A stretch of DNA of 55,728 bases, taken from NCBI GenBank assembly GCA_021153985.1, contig JAJKJM010000228.1, positions 1 to 55,728 of the forward strand, read 5' to 3'. How positions within the stretch are numbered: the stretch's first letter is position 1; each line of letters opens with the position of its first letter. This stretch comes from Polaromonas sp. (GTDB lineage: Bacteria; Pseudomonadota; Gammaproteobacteria; Burkholderiales; Burkholderiaceae_C). Of this stretch, positions 51,729-55,728 are shown one piece after another. The position numbers and the translations under genes are program-made. The notes below the pieces were generated by a model, which saw only the letters and a list, made by a program, of their open reading frames with translations, was not told the origin of the DNA and searched no databases.

Positions 51729-52238
51729 ATGGCCTTGACATCTTTTCTTCGCGCTCTCTTTTTGATAGCTGCCTGTGCAATATCCACCTGGGCTAGCGCC
51801 CAAAATGCACCTCAAAGCAAAACTGAAGGCGTGTGCCCGGCGGCCGCCGACATCAAGGCCGAGCAGCTCTACGGCCTGTGGGTGGCGCAATTTACCAATC
51901 CGCCTGCCGGCCTGCCGGCGCGTGCGGTGATGCTGCTGGAGCGCCACGCCGAATTCTCCGAAAGCCTGGCTGGCGTAGTGAGCCGCGATCTGGGCGCGGC
52001 CGCCGGCTCCAAAGCCATCGCAGCCCACGCCGCCAAGGCCGCGCTGGCCGGCGACTGGGAAGGCGGCATGCTGCTGCTGGACGAGTCGTCCGACAATGTC
52101 AGCATCACCGGCACCTGGAACGGCGAAATGGCAAAAGGCTCGTGCGGCAAGGTGTTCCAGGGCACCTGGAAAGACACCAGCAGCAGCGCGCCTGAGAACG
52201 CGCCGGACATTCCTTTCACGCTGACCCGCTTGCCCTGA
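51729..52238 (+). CDS. Small secreted protein of unknown function
   Basis: A 169-residue exported protein. The start ATG at 51729 gives a signal peptide of about 24 residues (MALTSFLRAL, hydrophobic core, cleavage after WASA); most of it is encoded by a family A repeat. The mature part is rich in beta-like stretches (ARAVMLLERHAEF, GGMLLLDESSDNVSITGTWNGEM, FQGTWKDTS) with two cysteines (C36 and C139) that could form a disulfide. No catalytic motif is visible. It lies 52 bases upstream of pldA in the same direction, so co-transcription is likely. Family not recognised. Confidence 0.75.
   Translation: MALTSFLRALFLIAACAISTWASAQNAPQSKTEGVCPAAADIKAEQLYGLWVAQFTNPPAGLPARAVMLLERHAEFSESLAGVVSRDLGAAAGSKAIAAHAAKAALAGDWEGGMLLLDESSDNVSITGTWNGEMAKGSCGKVFQGTWKDTSSSAPENAPDIPFTLTRLP
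51757..51810 (+). repeat. Family A repeat encoding a signal peptide
   Basis: TTTTTGATAGC, 20 bases, GGGCTAGCGCCC. It encodes FLIAACAISTWASAQN, closely similar to the dsbD copy at 23416 in both frame and residues, although the two proteins are otherwise unrelated. Confidence 0.82.
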
Positions 52239-52290
52239 TTTCCTGAATCGAATCTGCACGCAAAAATAACCAGAGCACACCCAGCCAACT

Positions 52291-53496
52291 ATGCGACTGA
52301 CCATGAAATCCTCCCAAGCTGCCGCTTACCTGCCGGGGGTCAGTCTCCTGGCACTCCTGGTTTTCTTTGCCGCCGTCCCGGCGCAGGCACAAACCGCCGC
52401 GCGTGCCTCTCCCCTCGGCTGGCAAAGCTGCCAGGCCATGAAGGGTGACCCGGCCGCGCAACTGAGCTGTTTTCAGCAATGGGCGGATTCCCAAACACCG
52501 GCCAATACGCCCGCGCCCAGCCTGACCACAGCCCCGGCCAACGAGGCGACCGGCCAGCCCGCCACGCCGGTGTTGCTGCTGCCTTCGCTGAACACCGAAG
52601 CGCCCGACGGCAAACCCATCGGCTGCAAAAACACCAAGTACTCCGAGCTCTCGCGCTTCTGGGAGTTGCAGCGCGGCACTGACTGCGACACCTTCGCGCT
52701 GCGCGGCTACCGGCCGATCACGCTGGCCGTTTCCACCGCCGACAGTGTGAACACGCAGCCTTCATCGCCGTCGGCGGGCCACACCGCAGCGACGTCACAG
52801 CCCTATATGCGCACTGAAAACAAGATCCAGCTGTCGGTGCGCACCAAGATCGCCAAAGGCCTGCTGAAAAACGGCGACAACGACGATGACGACCACGACT
52901 CGGTGTGGTTCGGCTACACGCAGCAAAGCTACTGGCAGCTGTTTAACGGCGCCATCTCGCGGCCGTTTCGCACCACCGACCACGAGCCGGAAGTGCTCTA
53001 CATCTACCCGCACCAGATTCCGCTGCCCGGCGGCTGGAGCTACCGGCTCTCGGGCCTGGGCCTGGTGCACCAGTCCAACGGGCAGTCGCTGCCGCTGTCG
53101 CGCAGCTGGAACCGCGTCTACCTGATGGGCGCGGCCGAAAAAACACTGGGCCAGGACTCGGGCCTGACCCTGCAGGGACGCATCTGGGACCGGCTCAAGG
53201 AGTCTTCGGGCAATGACGACAACCCGGGCATCGAGAACTACATAGGCCGCGCCGAGGTCACCGGCAGCTGGCAGATCAACAAGGCCAATACCGTGGGCGT
53301 GACGCTGCGGCATTCGCTGCGCAAGGAAGCGCGCGGCTCAGCCCGCCTTGACTGGATGATGGCGCCCGCCTCGTCGCCCAACTACACCGGCCTGCGCTAC
53401 CACGTGCAGCTTTTCAGCGGCTACGGCGACAGCCTGGTGGACTACAACCGAAAGCGCAATGTTCTGAGTGTGGGCTTGAGCCTGGTGGACTGGTAG
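52291..53496 (+). CDS. pldA: Outer-membrane phospholipase A
   Basis: A 401-residue outer-membrane phospholipase that cleaves phospholipids mislocated in the outer leaflet. A signal peptide (about residues 1-33, cleavage near AQAQT) is followed by a 120-residue threonine/proline-rich region longer than in the enteric enzyme, then a beta barrel. The catalytic triad is in GLVHQSNGQSLPLSRSWNR: H260, S262 and N274, with the same spacing as H142, S144 and N156 of the E. coli enzyme. The final strand ends in LVDW, an acceptable barrel end. The start is ATG at 52291; an in-frame ATG at 52303 is also possible. Confidence 0.94.
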   Translation: MRLTMKSSQAAAYLPGVSLLALLVFFAAVPAQAQTAARASPLGWQSCQAMKGDPAAQLSCFQQWADSQTPANTPAPSLTTAPANEATGQPATPVLLLPSLNTEAPDGKPIGCKNTKYSELSRFWELQRGTDCDTFALRGYRPITLAVSTADSVNTQPSSPSAGHTAATSQPYMRTENKIQLSVRTKIAKGLLKNGDNDDDDHDSVWFGYTQQSYWQLFNGAISRPFRTTDHEPEVLYIYPHQIPLPGGWSYRLSGLGLVHQSNGQSLPLSRSWNRVYLMGAAEKTLGQDSGLTLQGRIWDRLKESSGNDDNPGIENYIGRAEVTGSWQINKANTVGVTLRHSLRKEARGSARLDWMMAPASSPNYTGLRYHVQLFSGYGDSLVDYNRKRNVLSVGLSLVDW

Positions 53497-53519
53497 CCGT
53501 GGCGGCGCGGCAGGCCGGT

Positions 53520-53580
53520 TGCTATATTTTTTATAGCTAATAGCCAAGACAGCATCTGGGCTGGAGGCCTTTTTTACCAA
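53520..53580 (+). repeat. Family A repeat after pldA
   Basis: TGCTATATTTTTTATAGC, 20 bases, GGGCTGGAGGCC, then TTTTTTACC. It is intergenic between pldA and the antiporter gene. The T-run after the inverted GCTAT/ATAGC could make it a weak terminator. Confidence 0.8.
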
Positions 53581-53670
53581 CAATCCAGGCGCTCCGCCGT
53601 TGGCATGCTCGCAGCGCGGACGGCGCGCCCGCTGATACCCAGGCGGCTTCGCTTGCCGTAGGCTCGGGCG

Positions 53671-55002
53671 ATGACTTTTCCCGAACCCACCACCTTCACG
53701 CTCGCCTGCATCGTCGCCGGCGGGCTGCTGATCGCCATGACGCTGGGCGGCTCCTTCATCGCACGCCTGCCGCTGAGCGCGGCCATGCTTTACCTGGGCG
53801 TGGGCGTGGCAATCAGCCCGGTGGGGTTGGGGCTGCTCAAACTCGACGCGCTCAAAAACGCCCTGCTGCTGGAGCGCCTGACCGAGGTCGCCGTGCTGGT
53901 GTCGCTCTTCACCGCAGGCATGAAGCTCGAATTTCGTTGGAAGGACGGGCGCTGGCGCATCCCGGTGCAGCTGGCCACCTTGTCCATGGTGCTGACGGTG
54001 GCGGCTGTGACCGCGCTGGGTGTGTATGTGCTGAATCTGCCGCTGGGCGCCGCCGTGCTCTTGGGCGCCATCCTGGCGCCGACCGACCCGGTGCTGGCTT
54101 CCGACGTGCAGGTGGCCAATCCGGGCGACCGCGACCGGCTGCGCTTTGGCCTCACCGGTGAAGGCGGGCTGAACGACGGCACCGCGTTTCCATTGGTGAT
54201 GCTCGGCCTGGGCCTGCTGGGCCTGCATGAGCTGGGCGAAGGCGGCTGGCGCTGGTGGGCGGTCGACGTGCTGTGGGCCGTGACCGGCGGCCTGGCGCTG
54301 GGCTGGCTGCTGGGCACGCTGGTGGGCCGCGCCATCCTGTACCTGCGCATGCGGCACCGCGAGGCGCTGGGCTCCGATGAGTTCATCGCGCTGGGGTTGA
54401 TAGGGCTGACCTACGGCCTGGCGCTGCTCAGCCACACCTATGGGTTTCTGGCGGTGTTCGCCGCCGGGCTGGCGCTGCGCCGCATCGACGAGCCGGATTC
54501 ACGCCCTGCACCACAAGCGCTGGCCGGCCCCGATGAAATGCTGAGCCCCGACGAGCAGGAGGCATCAGGCGCCGAAGCGCCCGCGCACATGATGCGCGCG
54601 GTGGAGCGCTTTAACAGCCAGCTCGAAAGTTTTGTGGAAGTGGCCATCGTGCTGGCCGTGGGCGTGCTGGTGGCCACCACGCGCTTTCGCACCGAGGTGC
54701 TGTGGTTTATTCCGGTGCTGTTCCTGGTGATCCGGCCGCTGGCGGTTTACATCGGGCTGCTGGGCACGCCGGTCAGGGGCGCGCAGCGCCGCCTGATGGG
54801 CTGGTTCGGCATTCGCGGCATCGGCTCGCTCTACTACCTGCTTTACGCCATCAATCACCACATTGAACGGGCGCTGGCGCAGCAACTGCTTTCCATCACG
54901 CTGGCCGTGGTGGTGGCCTCGGTCGTGGCACACGGCATTTCGGTCACGCCCCTGATGAAGCGCTACGAAGCGCGCAAGGCCGGCCGGCGCAAGCAGGCGT
55001 GA
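53671..55002 (+). CDS. CPA1-family cation:proton antiporter
   Basis: A 443-residue inner-membrane antiporter with about twelve hydrophobic segments. The key motif APTDPVLASDV (about residues 132-142) is the proton/cation-binding region of CPA1 exchangers, and GEGGLNDGTAFPLV follows with another conserved aspartate. A charged cytoplasmic loop (about 275-310, DEPDSRPAPQALAGPDEML) and the late GWFGIRGIGSLYYLLYAI are visible. The start is ATG at 53671. Probable function is Na+ or K+/H+ exchange for pH or salt tolerance. No partner gene is needed. Confidence 0.9.
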   Translation: MTFPEPTTFTLACIVAGGLLIAMTLGGSFIARLPLSAAMLYLGVGVAISPVGLGLLKLDALKNALLLERLTEVAVLVSLFTAGMKLEFRWKDGRWRIPVQLATLSMVLTVAAVTALGVYVLNLPLGAAVLLGAILAPTDPVLASDVQVANPGDRDRLRFGLTGEGGLNDGTAFPLVMLGLGLLGLHELGEGGWRWWAVDVLWAVTGGLALGWLLGTLVGRAILYLRMRHREALGSDEFIALGLIGLTYGLALLSHTYGFLAVFAAGLALRRIDEPDSRPAPQALAGPDEMLSPDEQEASGAEAPAHMMRAVERFNSQLESFVEVAIVLAVGVLVATTRFRTEVLWFIPVLFLVIRPLAVYIGLLGTPVRGAQRRLMGWFGIRGIGSLYYLLYAINHHIERALAQQLLSITLAVVVASVVAHGISVTPLMKRYEARKAGRRKQA

Positions 55003-55044
55003 CCCCGGGCTGGCGTGGGCAGATTGCCCGCACTCCTGGCATTG

Positions 55045-55076
55045 ATGTTATTGATAACCATTCGCATTTGTATAAT
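55045..55076 (+). promoter_or_regulatory. Promoter with Fur-box-like sequence upstream of imelysin gene
   Basis: TTATTG (55048-55053) and TATAAT (55071-55076) form a -35/-10 pair with a 17-base spacer. TTGATAACCATTCGCAT within the spacer matches the Fur-box pattern (GATAAT-type hexamers) imperfectly. Iron-dependent repression of the downstream gene is expected. Confidence 0.65.
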
Positions 55077-55124
55077 CGCCGTTTCGATTCAGTTTCGCCG
55101 ATTAACAAATCCCAGGAGCCGTCA

Positions 55125-55728
55125 ATGAACCCCGTGCTGAAACCCGTTTTCCTCGCCGCCGCGCTGGCCTTGCTCGCAGCGCCCGCCATGGCCCAGCCGG
55201 CAGCCTCCGGCGCGAAGGCGACAGCGCAGGCCGGCACGACGGCTGCCGCCGTGGCCAGGCACTACGCCCACCTGGTCCAATCAAGTTACGGCGACACGCT
55301 GGCCAGCGCGCTCACGCTGCAAAAAGCCGTGCAGGCCTTGATTGACGCGCCTTCTGACGAAACACTGAAAGCCGCCCGCAAGGCCTGGCTGGACGCGCGC
55401 GAGTTCTACGGCCAGACCGAGGCCTTCCGTTTTTACGGCGGCCCGATCGACGACAAGAACGGCCCCGAAGGCCGCATCAATGCTTGGCCCATGGACGAGT
55501 CGTATGTCGACTACGTCAAAGATTCGCCCAACGCCGGCATCATCAACAACCGCAAGGTCACCCTCAGCAAGAAGCAGCTCGCCAGCCTGAACGAGCGCAA
55601 TGGCGAAGAGAACATCGCCACCGGCTGGCACGCGATTGAATTTTTGCTGTGGGGCCAGGACCTGAGCACCACCGGCCCCGGCGACCGTTCGTTTGAAGAT
55701 TTCGTGGACGGCAAAAAACCGAATGCCG
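55125..55728 (+). CDS. Imelysin-family iron-regulated protein (partial, C-terminus beyond window)
   Basis: The first 201 residues of an imelysin/IrpA-type protein exported to the periplasm or outer membrane. A signal peptide (about residues 1-23, cleavage after AMA) precedes AVARHYAHLVQSSYGDTLASA. The conserved GxHxxE motif appears as TGWHAIEFLLWG with H169 and E172, the likely iron-binding pair. RAWLDAREFYGQTEAFRFYGGPID, also typical, comes earlier. The ATG at 55125 has AGGAG upstream. A Fur-like box overlaps the promoter. Related clusters continue with a di-haem oxidoreductase, which would be outside this window. Confidence 0.9.
   Translation, partial: MNPVLKPVFLAAALALLAAPAMAQPAASGAKATAQAGTTAAAVARHYAHLVQSSYGDTLASALTLQKAVQALIDAPSDETLKAARKAWLDAREFYGQTEAFRFYGGPIDDKNGPEGRINAWPMDESYVDYVKDSPNAGIINNRKVTLSKKQLASLNERNGEENIATGWHAIEFLLWGQDLSTTGPGDRSFEDFVDGKKPNA

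Overview
The window is about 55.7 kb of GC-rich chromosomal DNA from a betaproteobacterium, most likely a member of Burkholderiales family Comamonadaceae (a Polaromonas/Rhodoferax-like relative). This rests on the kinds of housekeeping proteins present, the glyQ-glyS-gmhB-plsC order, and abundant short interspersed repeats. No tRNA, rRNA, CRISPR array, insertion sequence or prophage block was recognised. It reads as ordinary core chromosome with a few accessory modules.

Left end (1-3.1 kb): a branched-chain amino acid (leucine) degradation edge. It holds the start of an isovaleryl-CoA dehydrogenase, a PaaI-type thioesterase, a LiuR-like MerR regulator and a divergent metallo-beta-lactamase-fold hydrolase. 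Two near-identical perfect palindromes link them. 3.3-8.2 kb: a signalling module with a single-domain response regulator, a 1177-residue Cache-HAMP-PAS-GAF-PAS histidine kinase and an unusual HTH-REC protein. 8.4-14.4 kb: a leftward housekeeping run (glyQ, glyS, a small unknown gene, gmhB, plsC, YgjP-type metalloprotease). 14.5-18.7 kb: two LysR-type regulators, each divergent from an enzyme gene (an SDR and a periplasmic L-asparaginase). 18.9-28.8 kb: lnt, corC-like, a B12-binding radical SAM enzyme, a DsbD-family reductase, a CoA-binding protein, a lipoprotein, a methyltransferase and a small RRM-like protein. 28.9-35.6 kb: a GAF-PAS-PAS-GGDEF-EAL protein, hemE and priA, with an AT-rich gap carrying DnaA-box matches between the last two.

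35.9-42.3 kb: an ArsR-type regulator divergent from an MFS transporter, then an ECF42-type sigma factor locus. The locus encodes four DGPF (YCII-related) domains on three proteins plus a membrane-anchored SRPBCC protein. Two promoters in it share the same TGTCGA-N16-CGTCGTACC layout, so the sigma factor probably transcribes both operons. 42.3-48.2 kb: an AEC transporter, then an L-fucose oxidation cluster (porin, L-fucose dehydrogenase, L-fuconate dehydratase) divergent from an IclR regulator. 48.5-55.7 kb: rep helicase, a PhnD-like binding protein, a small secreted protein, outer-membrane phospholipase A, a CPA1 antiporter and a Fur-box-preceded imelysin gene cut by the window end.

The most unusual feature is the repeat content. 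Family A is a short element of near-constant architecture: an ATAGC element, exactly 20 nt, then GGGCTA. It occurs about a dozen times, intergenic and inside genes. In two unrelated secreted proteins it supplies the hydrophobic core and cleavage region of the signal peptide in the same reading frame. Family B is a long palindrome (30-bp arms) found four times, whose arms vary in a matched way. Family C is a GC-rich element found twice in opposite orientation.
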